DNA of 64,000 nucleotides from Christensenella sp. UBA4636 (GCA_002405915.1 DHMS01000033.1:108331-172330); one strand, 5' to 3'; positions 6,208-16,500 are shown, numbered from the stretch's first letter. Translations and numbers: made by a program. The notes: generated by a model from the letters alone, not told the origin.

Positions 6208-7944
6208 CTATTCCGCAGCTTTATAGAGCGAAGCGTAAATTCCGTTTTGCTCCATAAGCTCGTTGTGCGTGCCTTTTTCGGCTATTCCTTTGCCGTCGAT
6301 AACGAAAATTTCGTCGGCTTTTTTGACGGTCGAAAGTCTGTGCGCGACGGTTATAGTCGTTCTGCCGACTTTGAGCGTTTCGAGTGCCTGTTGAATTTCT
6401 CGTTCGGTGACGGTATCGAGCGAAGAAGTAGCTTCATCGAGAATTAGTATGGGCGGATTTTTAAGGAACGCGCGGGCTATCGAAATGCGTTGGCGTTGTC
6501 CACCCGAGAGCTTAACGCCGTGTTCGCCGATATAAGTGTCGTAGCCGTCCTTTTGCCCTTCGACGAATTTATGAACGCCCGCAAGCTTTGCCGCTGCGAT
6601 AATTTCTTCGTCGGTAGCGTTCGGGTTACCGTAAGAAATATTTTCTCTCACGGTACCGCTGAAAAGGAAGGTTTCTTGTTGTACGACGCCTATAAATTTT
6701 CGCAAATCGTCCGTTTTCAACGTTGAAATATCTATGCCGCCTATCGTAATTTTGCCCGAATCCGGCAGATAAAAGCGCGGCAAAAGGTTGCATATCGTGG
6801 TTTTACCCGCGCCCGAAGCCCCGACGAGAGCGACCGAAGTTCCCTCTTTAACCGTAAACGAAAGGTTTTCGACGACGTGCGCCGTGTTACCTTGTCCTTT
6901 ATAGGTAAAACACACGTTTTCATAGACGATATCGCCGCCTAAGTTTGTGATTTTGACGGGATTTTCGGGTTCGTACTCGGACGGAAGTTCCATAACGTCG
7001 AGGAAGCGTTCGAAGCCGACGATGCCGTCCTCAATCTGCTCGGTAAGCGTTATGAAAGTTCGTATAGGCGACACGAGCATAGCGACGTAAAGCACGAGCG
7101 CGGTTAAGTCGCCCGCGCTTATAACGCCTTTAAAGCACATATAACCGCCCATTACGACGCATAAAAGATAAAGAATATCTATGCAAAACTGCATCACGGA
7201 GTTGAACGACCCCATAACTTTAAGTACGCCGATACGCGACTTGCAGTACCTTTCGTTGGATTTTTCAAACTTTTTCGATTCCGTTTCGGCGGCGCAGTAA
7301 GCCTTCGACACCCTTATGCCCGACACGGACGACTCTACTTCCGAGTTGATTTCGGCGGTAGTTTCTCGGCGTTTTTTGAAAGCGGCAATCATTCTCAACC
7401 GCATTCGAGCGACGACGAAAAGCATTATCGGCAAAACAAGCCCGATAACGAGCGCAAGGTACGGGTTTATGCCGACAATCATGACAACCGCGCCGATAAA
7501 CGACAAAACCGATACGAAAGCGTCCTCGGGACCGTGGTGCGCAAGTTCGGAAACTTCGAACAAGTCGTTCGTTATCCTTGAAATTATACTGCCCGACGGC
7601 GTTTCGTCAAAATAGGAAACGGGGAGCCGCTCTAACTTTTCGAACAGTTCTTTGCGCATTTGCTTTTGCATTTTTACGCCGAAAACATGCCCGTAATAAT
7701 CGACCATATATCTGAACACGGCTTTCAAAACGAACACGGCAAGCATTATCGCACCGGCAATAAGCGCGCGCGAAAAAGTGTCGTCAAAGACGTATTCGTT
7801 AAAGATTTTTCTGGCAATCGCGGGGTAAATAAGCCCGCAAGCGACAAGCCCCAACGCACAAAGAATATCTACGATAAACGGCTTTATATGCGGCTTATAG
7901 TACGAAGCGAAAGCCTTTATGCTGTTTCGTTTTTTATCTTTCAT
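6208..7944 (-). CDS. ABC exporter, fused membrane and ATPase domains (MsbA/LmrA type)
   Basis: This 578-aa half-transporter has six membrane spans in residues 1-310, including 'FIVDILCALGLVACGLIYPAIA'. A nucleotide-binding domain follows, with Walker A GASGAGKT, signature LSGGQRQR, Walker B ILILDEATSSLD and the H-loop 'TVAHRLS'. It would work as a homodimer to export lipids, drugs or peptides; the substrate is not predictable. A promoter (TTGCTT-17-TAAAAT at 8012-7984) and an AAAGGTG ribosome site precede it. The iron-sulfur flavoprotein gene follows. Confidence 0.93.
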   Translation of the reverse strand: MKDKKRNSIKAFASYYKPHIKPFIVDILCALGLVACGLIYPAIARKIFNEYVFDDTFSRALIAGAIMLAVFVLKAVFRYMVDYYGHVFGVKMQKQMRKELFEKLERLPVSYFDETPSGSIISRITNDLFEVSELAHHGPEDAFVSVLSFIGAVVMIVGINPYLALVIGLVLPIMLFVVARMRLRMIAAFKKRRETTAEINSEVESSVSGIRVSKAYCAAETESKKFEKSNERYCKSRIGVLKVMGSFNSVMQFCIDILYLLCVVMGGYMCFKGVISAGDLTALVLYVAMLVSPIRTFITLTEQIEDGIVGFERFLDVMELPSEYEPENPVKITNLGGDIVYENVCFTYKGQGNTAHVVENLSFTVKEGTSVALVGASGAGKTTICNLLPRFYLPDSGKITIGGIDISTLKTDDLRKFIGVVQQETFLFSGTVRENISYGNPNATDEEIIAAAKLAGVHKFVEGQKDGYDTYIGEHGVKLSGGQRQRISIARAFLKNPPILILDEATSSLDTVTEREIQQALETLKVGRTTITVAHRLSTVKKADEIFVIDGKGIAEKGTHNELMEQNGIYASLYKAAE

Positions 7945-7983
7945 TCGTTCACCTTTACTAAAATCTACTATTATCCAAACGGT

Positions 7984-8012
7984 ATTTTACCATAGAAAAA
8001 CAGAAAAAGCAA
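7984..8012 (-). promoter_or_regulatory. Promoter of the ABC exporter gene
   Basis: On the minus strand TTGCTT (8012-8007), a 17-bp spacer and TAAAAT (7989-7984) lie about 40 nt ahead of the ATG at 7944. Confidence 0.65.
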
Positions 8013-8097
8013 GAAAAAATCAATCCTCGGACAATCGGCGCGTATTCAAAAAAATTCGTACGCGCGTTTTAAGTTTAAAAAAGTCAACCTCGTACGA

Positions 8098-8126
8098 TTG
8101 ACAAAATCGAGCGCGATATATATAAT
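8098..8126 (+). promoter_or_regulatory. Consensus promoter of typA
   Basis: TTGACA (8098-8103), a 17-bp spacer and TATAAT (8121-8126) form a full-consensus promoter. The leader is about 65 nt long and carries CGGAG (8186-8190) before the ATG at 8198. Confidence 0.9.
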
Positions 8127-8197
8127 ATAATAGTTTTAGATAAATTAACACGATATAGACAAACGTAATTTTGAATTTTAACTTTCGGAGTAAAAAT

Positions 8198-10024
8198 ATG
8201 GACATCAGAGAAGACGTAAGAAACATTGCGATTATTGCACACGTCGACCACGGCAAGACGACGCTCGTTGACGCGCTTTTAAAGCAGAGCCACACATTTA
8301 GAGCCAACGAAGCGGTTGCCGAACGCGTTATGGACAGCAACGACATAGAACGCGAAAGAGGAATAACCATTCTCGCAAAAAACACGTCCGTGCATTATAA
8401 GGGCGTGAAAATCAACATTATAGACACCCCGGGTCACGCCGACTTCGGCGGAGAAGTCGAACGCATACTTTCTATGGTAGACGGCGTTCTTCTCCTCGTT
8501 GACGCGGTCGAAGGCTGCATGCCGCAGACGAGATTCGTACTCAAAAAAGCGTTGAACCTCAACAAAAAGCCTATCGTCGTAATAAACAAGATAGACAAGG
8601 GCGGCGACGTTAAGCAAACGCTCGACGGCATTTGCGACCTGTTTTTAGACCTCGGCGCAAACGACGACCAGCTTGACTTCAAGACCGTTTACGCTTCGGC
8701 AAAACAAGGCTGGGCGGTAACCGATTTGAACGACGAAAGAAAGGACATAACGCCTATCTTCGACACTATTATTTCGGAAATCCCCGCGCCGAGCGGCGAG
8801 ATAAACGCGCCTCTTCAACTTATGATTTGCAATATCGACTACGACGAATACGTCGGAAGGATAGGCGTAGGCAAGATTATTCGCGGCAAAATTTCGGCTA
8901 ACCAGCCCATTTCCATCTGCCGCACGGACGGCACCGTGGCGCAAGGCAAAATTTCAAGGCTTTATCAATTTGAAGGCTTAAAACGCGTAGAAGTAACCGA
9001 AGGCAAAATGGGCGATATCGTGGCGATTAACGGCGCGGAAAAGCTCAATATCGGCGAAACCGTATGCGATTTGAATAGTCCGGAAGCCCTCCCCTTCGTC
9101 GCTATCGACGAACCCACCATGTCGATGATGTTCATGGTAAACAACTCGCCGTTCGCGGGGAAAGAAGGTAAGTTCGTCACCTCTCGTCACTTGCGCGCAA
9201 GGCTTTTTAAGGAAGTGGAAACAAACGTTTCGATGCGCGTACATGAAACGGAATCGGCGGATACCTTCGAAGTGTTCGGCAGAGGAGAACTTCACCTCTC
9301 CATTCTCATCGAAAACATGCGCCGCGAGGGTTACGAATTCCAGGTTTCCCGCCCGAAAGTTATCTTTAAAGAGATAAACGGCAGATGCCACGAACCTATG
9401 GAGGACCTCGTTATCGAAGTGCCGGAAGAGTACGTCGGCGCGGTTATGAATAAAATGGGTCAACGCAAAGGCGAGCTTGTGAACATGAGCTTGAACCAAA
9501 GCGGAGAAACCAAACTCGAATTCAAAATCCCCTCCCGTTGCTTGTTCGGGTACAGAAGCGAACTTTTGACCGACACCAAAGGCTTCGGCATAATGAGCCA
9601 CGTTTTCACGGGCTACGAAGAGTATAAAGGCGATATTCCCGAAAGATTGAGAGGAAGCTTAGTCGCATTCGAAGCGGGCGTTACGACCCAGTACGGGCTG
9701 TTTAACGCGCAAGAACGTTGCACACTCTTTTTAGGACCGGGCGTTCCCGTTTACGAGGGAATGATTATCGGCGAAAACTCGCGCGAGGACGACCTCGTTG
9801 TAAACGTTTGCAAAACCAAGCACTTGACGAACAACCGCGCAAGCGGCAGCGACGAAGCGTTGAAGCTCGTTCCGCCCACCACGCTTAGTTTGGAACAGTG
9901 CATGGAATTCATCGCAGACGACGAACTCGTTGAACTTACGCCTAAGTCAATAAGGCTCAGAAAGAAAATCTTGTCCAAAGAACTCCGTATGAAGGAATGG
10001 GCTAAGGCGAGGAACAGAGGCTAA
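8198..10024 (+). CDS. typA: TypA/BipA ribosome-binding GTPase
   Basis: This 608-aa translational GTPase binds ribosomes and assists 50S assembly, especially under stress or cold. G1 is AHVDHGKT (residues 14-21), the switch region 'MDSNDIERERGITI', G3 'DTPGHADFGGEVER' and G4 'VINKID' are all present. Elongation-factor-like domains and the TypA-specific C-terminal domain follow, with 'GRGELHLSILIENMRREGYE', 'GMIIGENSREDDLVVNVCKTKHLTN' and 'SIRLRKKIL'. The ATG at 8198 is chosen because CGGAG precedes it; a TTG 27 nt upstream has no ribosome site. Length is normal for the family. Confidence 0.97.
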   Translation: MDIREDVRNIAIIAHVDHGKTTLVDALLKQSHTFRANEAVAERVMDSNDIERERGITILAKNTSVHYKGVKINIIDTPGHADFGGEVERILSMVDGVLLLVDAVEGCMPQTRFVLKKALNLNKKPIVVINKIDKGGDVKQTLDGICDLFLDLGANDDQLDFKTVYASAKQGWAVTDLNDERKDITPIFDTIISEIPAPSGEINAPLQLMICNIDYDEYVGRIGVGKIIRGKISANQPISICRTDGTVAQGKISRLYQFEGLKRVEVTEGKMGDIVAINGAEKLNIGETVCDLNSPEALPFVAIDEPTMSMMFMVNNSPFAGKEGKFVTSRHLRARLFKEVETNVSMRVHETESADTFEVFGRGELHLSILIENMRREGYEFQVSRPKVIFKEINGRCHEPMEDLVIEVPEEYVGAVMNKMGQRKGELVNMSLNQSGETKLEFKIPSRCLFGYRSELLTDTKGFGIMSHVFTGYEEYKGDIPERLRGSLVAFEAGVTTQYGLFNAQERCTLFLGPGVPVYEGMIIGENSREDDLVVNVCKTKHLTNNRASGSDEALKLVPPTTLSLEQCMEFIADDELVELTPKSIRLRKKILSKELRMKEWAKARNRG

Positions 10025-10028
10025 AAGT

Positions 10029-10131
10029 AAATCCGCAAGCGGATTTGTGGTGTTTGCCGTTGGCAAGTGGTGCTTCGCCTTGCGGCGAATGATGTTGCGA
10101 CTTCGTCGCAGTGATGGTTGCCTATCGGCAA
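10029..10131. repeat. Array of five mini-hairpins separated by GTGGTG/GTGATG
   Basis: Five perfect hairpins follow typA: 10029-10046 (8-bp arms), 10054-10066 (5 bp), 10074-10089 (6 bp), 10096-10110 (6 bp) and 10118-10131 (5 bp). The spacers are GTGGTG, GTGGTG, TGATG and GTGATG. Each hairpin has a different stem but the spacers are conserved. No ORF is present. The function is unknown; possibilities are mRNA 3'-end protection, nested processing sites or a mobile repeat. Confidence 0.8.
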
Positions 10132-10168
10132 GTTAAGGATAAAATTATTTATAAAATATAAAAAGTTA

Positions 10169-10203
10169 ACCTCCCGGTGAGTTTTCCTCGGGAGGTCTGT
10201 TTT
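10169..10203. terminator. Bidirectional terminator between typA and the type VII-like operon
   Basis: ACCTCCCG (10169-10176) pairs with CGGGAGGT (10188-10195) around a loop containing TTTT, with T-rich sequence after it on the plus strand and on the minus strand. It serves both typA and the last gene of the convergent operon (stop at 10220). Confidence 0.8.
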
Positions 10204-10219
10204 GCCTTTTTATGCTATT

Positions 10220-11035
10220 TTACGCTAAGGATAGGTAGCTTCTTAAGAAGGAATAGCCGCTGTTTAGACTTGCGGCGGCGGAGCGGTAAAATTTGGCAAG
10301 GTTGCTTATTTGCTCGCTTATCTCCGACGTAACCTCACGGGAAGCGCGGGAAACGTCGTCGTCGAGCATGTCGCAAAAGTTTTCGGCGGCAAGAGAAACG
10401 TCCGCGCTCGAATTGCTCGTTCTTTGCGCGTAATCCGAAATTCTTGACGCGCCTTGAAGCAAAACGCCGATATCCGTTACGCTTAGTCGTGCGCCGAAAT
10501 AATAGCTTTCGCCGAGAGAAAGTGCTTTCATCGCCTCGTTTACGTAATTATATGCGCGTGAAACCTTTCCCGAAAACTCGTTTATAGCTTGGTTTGCGGA
10601 ATTTAACGTTTTTACAACCGAATTGTATGCGCTCGTTATTGCGGAAAGCGCGGAATTGTAAGTAGAAATATTGTTCATCGTTTGGCTCAAAAGTCTGTTT
10701 AGGGACTTTCTTTCGTTATCGATGCTATTTAACACTGAACGGTCTATACGCGGCGCAGTGGTGCCTTGCGATTGTGCGGCTTGGTCGGCTTTCGCTTGGC
10801 GTTTTTCGATATCAGCCTCGTTTGCTTTATAGAGAATATCAAGAACGATTAAGTCGTTATCGATATTGATTTTTGACTCTTCAAGGTTGTGAATAGCCGT
10901 TTGCAAGCGGTCGGAAACGTTGCCGAAAACCTCTCCTAAAACGCTTATATTATAGTCGATATCGTCCGAAAGGCGGTGCAAACCGTCTTGAAAATCACGG
11001 ATTTCATCAAGGGAAACGTTAACCGTATTGCTCAT
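10220..11035 (-). CDS. Helical type VII-associated protein (LXG-like)
   Basis: This 271-aa protein is almost wholly alpha-helical with long coiled-coil stretches ('DFQDGLHRLSDDIDYNISVLG', 'SLNRLLSQTMNNISTYNSALSAI'). It has no signal peptide or membrane segment. Its N-terminal helical hairpin recalls LXG and WXG-like substrates of type VII systems. No toxin domain is visible at the C-terminus, so it may be a substrate without a warhead, a chaperone or an extracellular structural part. It is the last gene of the operon, 2 nt after the 86-aa gene, and is followed by the terminator at 10169-10203. The family call is inferred mainly from context. Confidence 0.6.
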   Translation of the reverse strand: MSNTVNVSLDEIRDFQDGLHRLSDDIDYNISVLGEVFGNVSDRLQTAIHNLEESKINIDNDLIVLDILYKANEADIEKRQAKADQAAQSQGTTAPRIDRSVLNSIDNERKSLNRLLSQTMNNISTYNSALSAITSAYNSVVKTLNSANQAINEFSGKVSRAYNYVNEAMKALSLGESYYFGARLSVTDIGVLLQGASRISDYAQRTSNSSADVSLAAENFCDMLDDDVSRASREVTSEISEQISNLAKFYRSAAASLNSGYSFLRSYLSLA

Positions 11036-11037
11036 AA

Positions 11038-11298
11038 TTACACTTTATATTTCCTTTCGAATTCAAATTCACGCGATTCGTAAACCTCTTCTTCGCCGCT
11101 TATCGCGTCAAGTTTTTTTACGTTTGCAAAAAAGCCGTCTTGCGCGTAGCCGAGACCATGCGTTACGTCCTTTACCGCTTGTAAGAAATTTTCGCCGACC
11201 CTATCGTTCCAAGAGTACGTGACGGTTTTGTCAAGCTCGTTCAAATAAACGGTGCCGCCGGGAAAAGATTGGGAAGCGGGTAGTTCAAAAACCTTCAT
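11038..11298 (-). CDS. Small conserved-looking protein of the type VII-like operon
   Basis: This 86-aa protein is of unknown family. It is not helical like its neighbours: 'LPASQSFPGGTVYLNELDKTVTYSWND' suggests a beta-rich start, followed by an amphipathic helix and a basic tail. The ATG at 11298 is chosen, with GGTGAG a few bases upstream; a GTG at 11304 is an alternative. The start lies 3 nt after the WXG100 stop, so the two are translationally coupled. A structural or adaptor role (for example ubiquitin-like, as EsaB) is possible but not shown by any motif. Confidence 0.6.
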   Translation of the reverse strand: MKVFELPASQSFPGGTVYLNELDKTVTYSWNDRVGENFLQAVKDVTHGLGYAQDGFFANVKKLDAISGEEEVYESREFEFERKYKV

Positions 11299-11300
11299 TA

Positions 11301-11603
11301 TCACTCACCCGATTCTCTGAGCGTTGCGAGCGCGTCCGCAAACTGCGCGGAAATGTCGTCAAGCTCGCGTTTTAAGTTGTCGCCGCGCTTTAAGGCTTCG
11401 CCCATTTTTTCCGTTTCGAGAGCCATTTTCTTTTTAAAGCTATCGTAAGCTGCGCCCGACCAAGAAGAGCCGAGAGCCGATACGATTTCGTTTATTCCGT
11501 TAGTTTTGTCGCCCATATCGCGAACGTAATCGCCGAGCTTTGTGGAAAAGCCCTTAACTATTTGGTCTAATTCTTCTATCTGTGCGCGAATTTCCGAACT
11601 CAT
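11301..11603 (-). CDS. WXG100 (ESAT-6-like) protein
   Basis: This 100-aa protein has the size, helix-turn-helix hairpin and central turn (W48-S49-G50) of the WXG100 family, the small substrates and structural partners of type VII secretion. The second helix ('YDSFKKKMALETEKMGEAL') and C-terminal helix ('LKRELDDISAQFADALATL') are amphipathic. No YxxxD/E export signal was recognised at the C-terminus. The start codon overlaps the stop of the 96-aa gene upstream by one base (TAATG), so the two are likely made in equal amounts and may form a heterodimer. Confidence 0.85.
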   Translation of the reverse strand: MSSEIRAQIEELDQIVKGFSTKLGDYVRDMGDKTNGINEIVSALGSSWSGAAYDSFKKKMALETEKMGEALKRGDNLKRELDDISAQFADALATLRESGE

Positions 11604-11893
11604 TATATTTTCCCTCCCATTTTTCTGGCACGAGCTTCAATCGCTTCCATTTTGTCAATTCCTTCGCCCGCTTTTTGACCGGCTTCTTCCACTATCTTTT
11701 TAGAACGCTTGATAATTTCAAGAATTTCTTCGATTATCGCGAGAGCCTCGCGGGACGTATCGTCTTGAATGGATTGAGCGAACGAAGCCGCTTCCGTTTT
11801 AAAGGTTTGGGTTTTCCGCTCCATCTCTTCAAGAGTCTTTAAGGCTTCGTTTACGCTTTCGCGCGACTGCCCCGTTTGCATTTTATACGCCAT
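11603..11893 (-). CDS. Small helical-hairpin protein, probable partner of the WXG100 protein
   Basis: This 96-aa protein consists of two predicted amphipathic helices ('SVNEALKTLEEMERKTQTFKTEAASFAQSI' and 'EALAIIEEILEIIKRSKKIVEEAGQ') split by a short polar turn. It lacks the W-x-G motif and contains no tryptophan. Its size and its one-base overlap with the WXG100 gene suggest that the two pair, as EsxA and EsxB do elsewhere. That is inference: no family motif was found. Confidence 0.6.
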   Translation of the reverse strand: MAYKMQTGQSRESVNEALKTLEEMERKTQTFKTEAASFAQSIQDDTSREALAIIEEILEIIKRSKKIVEEAGQKAGEGIDKMEAIEARARKMGGKI

Positions 11894-11915
11894 CTTTTTA
11901 CCTCTTTATATTGTT

Positions 11916-13586
11916 TTATTTTTTGTTGCCGTAAACGCTTTGCGTTACGCCGTTTGCTTCTTTAAATTTTTTGAGGATTGACGAAGCGAAAACTTTTGCT
12001 TCGTTCCCGTCCGCATGCGGAACCGTGAATAACGTTGCCGGTTTGCCGTTGCCTTTTACCGCGGCTACGCCTAAGGGAGATTGGTCTACCGATTGCAAAA
12101 CCGATTTATCTTCGACGTTTTTTTCGCCGCCGCAAAATCCGTAATTTAGGCAACCTTTTAAGCATATGCTTACGACTTCTCTGCCGCAAGAACGTAACAT
12201 TCTTGCAAATTCGCCATTATAATCCGCGTCGCTGCTTAACGCGAAAGAAATGCCTAACGGTTTTGATACCCTCAAAAATTCGCAAAATCTTTCAATCGTC
12301 GGATTGTAAAGCCAAAGGATATCTTTTAATAGCGCAAAATTTTTCAACAAATCGTCCAAAACGAAGAAAGTTACGGGTAAAGGTTCATTTGCGGTCGCAT
12401 TGTATTTTGCGATATCGGAAACGCCGCTTACCGCAAAAAGCCTTTTTCGCCTTTCGATTTCGTCTTCTATATGCGACAAAAATTCGATTAGTCCGTTGCC
12501 CCTTTCCGCATACATTATTCCCGTGACTTGCGGAACGTAAAGCGAAGATTTGCTTTCGTCAAAGCACAAAAAGTCGTCGCAATTGTCCGCGGTATCGCCG
12601 ATAAAAAAGTTGACCTTTTTAGGAGAATAAACGGCGGAAGCAGACAAAACAAGCGATTTTAAGAAGTTAGTTTTGCCCGTGCCTGCACTCCCTCGAACGA
12701 TAATGAGCGGAGCGTTTTCCGCACTAACCGTGACGGAATAGGTTTTTCCGTTAGCCTTAACGCCGAGCGGAAAGCAAAGCTTATCGCCGCCTTTTCGGCT
12801 ATCTTCCTTTTCGAAAGTTTCAAGCGTTTTCAATAAAGAAAGCTCTTTTGCGGCTACGCTTACACTGCTTTTCGGTTCTGTGCAAACGGGGCGCGGGTCC
12901 TTGGCGGGTAGAATAGTCGGTTTGTGTACTTCTTTCGTTTCGGGTGCTTTTTTAGTTTGCTTTTCGCCCTTTTTCTGTTCTTCTTCCTCGTAGGAAGCGA
13001 GCATTGCGTCAAGGTCGTCGTCTGTGAATTCTTCAAATTCGTCGACGGGTTTTACGTCCTCGGGCGGATTGGAAACGGTCGGTTTAGCGGGAGATGACAA
13101 AAAGTCTTGCAAACTCTTTTTTGTTTCTTCATCAAGGTCGTCGGGAATTTCCAAAGAGTCAGATTCGAGCATGGCGAAAAACGCGTCGCGGGTTTTTGCG
13201 CTCTGTTCGCGTTCGGCTTTTTCGCTTTCTCTACGCTTTTTCCGCTCTTCCTCTTTTTTCCACGCTTCTATTTTTTTGCCGTCTTCGAGCATTTTTTTGT
13301 CGAATTCTTCAAAGGCGCGTTCGAGGTCGAGTTCCTCTTTGGCTTTCGGGTCGGTTTTTGCATGTTCTTCAAGGTCCGCGCGTTTTCTCTTTTCCGCTTC
13401 GTCCTTTTCGTCAAGCTCTTTTAAAAACTTACGCCATTCGGCTTCGTCTCGCTTAGACTTCTTTTTCGGCGGATTTTTTGCAAGTCCATCCGCTGTCTCA
13501 GCGGCTTTTTTTGAAGAACCGCCCATTACGCTGTCAAACGAAATATCTGAAATACCCGAAAAAATATCGTCTTTTTTACCGCTCAT
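11916..13586 (-). CDS. FtsK/EssC-like ATPase with long charged N-terminal region
   Basis: This 556-aa protein has a highly charged, coiled-coil-prone N-terminal half (residues 40-260, rich in Lys and Glu) and a C-terminal P-loop ATPase domain of the FtsK/SpoIIIE type. Walker A is GSAGTGKT at residues 299-306. The Walker B position reads 'TFFVLDDLL', with Asp-Asp instead of Asp-Glu, so hydrolysis may be weak or lost, as in the degenerate third ATPase domain of some EssC proteins. No membrane segment is visible. It starts 2 nt after the 1146-aa ATPase gene. Together they look like an EssC split in two. Confidence 0.75.
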   Translation of the reverse strand: MSGKKDDIFSGISDISFDSVMGGSSKKAAETADGLAKNPPKKKSKRDEAEWRKFLKELDEKDEAEKRKRADLEEHAKTDPKAKEELDLERAFEEFDKKMLEDGKKIEAWKKEEERKKRRESEKAEREQSAKTRDAFFAMLESDSLEIPDDLDEETKKSLQDFLSSPAKPTVSNPPEDVKPVDEFEEFTDDDLDAMLASYEEEEQKKGEKQTKKAPETKEVHKPTILPAKDPRPVCTEPKSSVSVAAKELSLLKTLETFEKEDSRKGGDKLCFPLGVKANGKTYSVTVSAENAPLIIVRGSAGTGKTNFLKSLVLSASAVYSPKKVNFFIGDTADNCDDFLCFDESKSSLYVPQVTGIMYAERGNGLIEFLSHIEDEIERRKRLFAVSGVSDIAKYNATANEPLPVTFFVLDDLLKNFALLKDILWLYNPTIERFCEFLRVSKPLGISFALSSDADYNGEFARMLRSCGREVVSICLKGCLNYGFCGGEKNVEDKSVLQSVDQSPLGVAAVKGNGKPATLFTVPHADGNEAKVFASSILKKFKEANGVTQSVYGNKK

Positions 13587-13588
13587 GT

Positions 13589-16500
13589 TTAGCCTCTCTT
13601 AGCCTTTAAAGCTTTCCACCATTCGGCGTTGTTTTCTATCGAATAATCGAAGAGCCTCGTGCGAGTACTGCTCAGATTGTCGTAAACGCAAGTTTCGTCC
13701 ACTCGCGCGCCCTCTATCGACTTATTTTCCGTTATAGCTTTCAAAACGTCGTAGGAATCGTAAATATAACGCTGGGATGAGCGAGCGTTTTCACCTCCGC
13801 CGCATACCGCCTTTAACTGCGAAAGTTTTTCATGGGCTAATATAACGAAAACACAATAACCGCTGCCGTTTTCGTACAAATCGGAAACGATTGCTTTAAG
13901 GTCGGAAACATAATATGTTTTGTTGTCTTCGACGGGCTTTTCTGCCTTAGGCTGTATTGTCGAACCGCCCGCACGAACGCGTGAAAGCATCGCAAGCGCG
14001 CCGCCTTTAAGCGAAACTCCGCTATCCGCAAGCTCCTTTTCGGTTGCCGACGTATCGACGGGTTTTGCGGGCGTATCCGCCGATTTGTTTGCGGCGGAAG
14101 TTGTTTTTTTGCCGCCTATCGCGCCGCTTGAAAGAAGCCATTCAACGTCGTGAATAACGAGGTATACGGGCTTAAATTGCGCCTTATTGTCTAAGCTCTT
14201 TTCTTCGCGACGTTTTTCCAAAAGTTCTTTAAGCCTTGTAAGTTCGCGCGCGATTTTAAGGTGTTCTTTATCGTCGCATACGTTGACGAATTTAGAAACG
14301 AAGTCTTTCTCGCGCCCGAAGCCGTCGATAAATTCCTTACCGTCGGCGGGACCCGCGGCGTAAATAAATTCGCCGTCGTTAAACTTTTCTATATACGAAA
14401 GCGTAAACGAACGTTCAAGTTCGAAAAGCTTGCTTTCTCGCGCAAGCGCGCAATAGCCCGAGGCGTTTCTGTCCTCGGCAAAGCTCAGCGATACGCCTAT
14501 CGTATTCGAAGCCGACGCGCCTATCGGCAAATAGTATTTGCCCTCTTTATAAGCTACCGCTTTATAGTCGGAAATCGGGAATAAATCGTCGTTGCCGGCT
14601 TCCGCCTGAACTATCTTGCAAGCAGGGTTATTTTTATACTTTTCGCGTATTCTTTCGGCAACGTCTTTCATGTCCCGCGAAGTGGTTTCGCCTGCGTAAG
14701 CAACTTTAACAAGGTTAGTTATATCACCGTTGTTACTTCCTATCGATATGAGAGCCGTGCCTATTTTTTTAAGCTTTTCCGAATATTCTCCGGCTTTTAT
14801 GGAATTGAGCTTGAAATAAGAGTTGAATACCGACGGATTGTTTACTTTTAAAGACAGTTTTGAGCCTATCTGTTCCGTTGCTCCGCACCCGATTAACGGG
14901 TCGGCGGTCTGTCCGCAGAAAAGTATTTCTATGCCGTAGCTTCTCGCTCTTTTCAGAACGGAATCAAGCTTATTGCCGAGCTTGCTTATAGTCGCAAAGT
15001 TCGCCCCGGAACCGAACATGTTGTTGTACTCGTCGATTATAAAGAGCGCAATCGGGAGCTTTTTATACTTGCCGGACAAAACCGCTTGGCTTTTGTTGAA
15101 CGCTCGGATATCCGAACAGCCCGATTTACTCTCCGACATTATTTTTGCGCGTTCGTCTATCATAAAATCCATTTTATTGAGCAAGTCCATCGCGCTCTCT
15201 TCTCTGCAACGAAGAGAAAGATAAACGACATGCGGCAAATACATAGGGTTACCCTTTTTGTAGTTTGCAAAAGCGGGAGACGTTTCGCCGCTCTTGAAGT
15301 CGACGAGGTACATTTGCAACTCGTCGGGCGCGTAATTGTATGCCGCGGACATTATAAACGTGTGCAAAAACGCCGATTTACCCGACCCCGTCATACCGAC
15401 CAAAAGCCCGAAAACATTAGTGGAGCAAGTCTTTAAAACGTAATCGTAACGAACGCCCGAAGAAATACCGAGAGGAATTCGCAATGCGTCGTTATAATCT
15501 TCGACGGGCTTCAACGCAAAATCCTTGTCCGACATTTCAAGCAGCTTTTTTAGCGAAAGTGAATCCGAAGCTTTGTTTTCCTTGGAAAGATAGTCGAGGT
15601 AATCGTTTATTTTGAAATTTTCAGCCATTATATCTACGGAAACAGGCTCGCCGTTATATAAAACGCCGTCCTCCGTAACATCGATAACATCGCAAGAGAT
15701 TTTTTTGCCCTTATCGTCTTCGAGCTTAAAATCGCTGTTCTTGTCGATACAGATCAGCGAAAGCACGCCCTTGGCGGGTCCCGTTTCCAAGACATTTAAA
15801 AAAGTCTTTTTCTGTTCGGAGGTAAAGCGTTCGCCGAAACAGTCGGGCGCATAGTTATATGCAGCTAAAACGAAATCATGCTTGGCGTCGGGAGTGTTGT
15901 CATTATATTCGTAAATGTTCGCATAGTCGTTACCCTTATATGTTTTGGAACGACCGCGGATAAGGGTTATCAAGGCTTCGTTAAAAGAAATCGTTCCGGA
16001 CGAGCTTGAAGCGATGTCCTTATCGAAAATATAATTTTCGCCAAGCTTTGCTTTAACTCTGTCGGCAACCGCGCCGATAACCGCCTCCACAGCCGTTTCC
16101 GCGCCTCCTAAGCGCAGGTTTTTGAGACCTAACGAGGAGAGAAGAGAAAGGTAAATTTTGCGAATCAGGTCGAAAGCGTCGCCGCCATCCGCTTCGAAAT
16201 AATCCCTGTCGGCACGTATAACGATAACCCCGTTTCTTGTTTTGGGTTTGAAGAATACGGGAACGCCGGATAGTGCTTTTTCGGGAACGCCGAGCGTTTT
16301 GACGGCAAAATCTAACGCTTCTTTATTTATATCCGATTTTTTAAAGCCGATAAGGAAGCGGTAGTCCGTTTCTTCGTCCGATAAGGGCTTGCCGATAAGC
16401 ATAGTGCTTGCCTTTTCGTTGTCGGTGAGAATTTGAGTTTTTAAAGCTTCTAATTCCTTATAGCAGGAGAGGTTTTCAAGCTTTGTGTTCTTTTTGAAGT

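Noticed and set aside
8171..8197. Upstream TTG start for typA
   Set aside because: It has no ribosome site, whereas the ATG at 8198 has CGGAG and matches the family start.
13024..13602. Ser/Phe-rich plus-strand frame opposite the 556-aa ATPase
   Set aside because: Mirror of the Lys/Glu-rich coding sequence on the minus strand, with no ribosome site.
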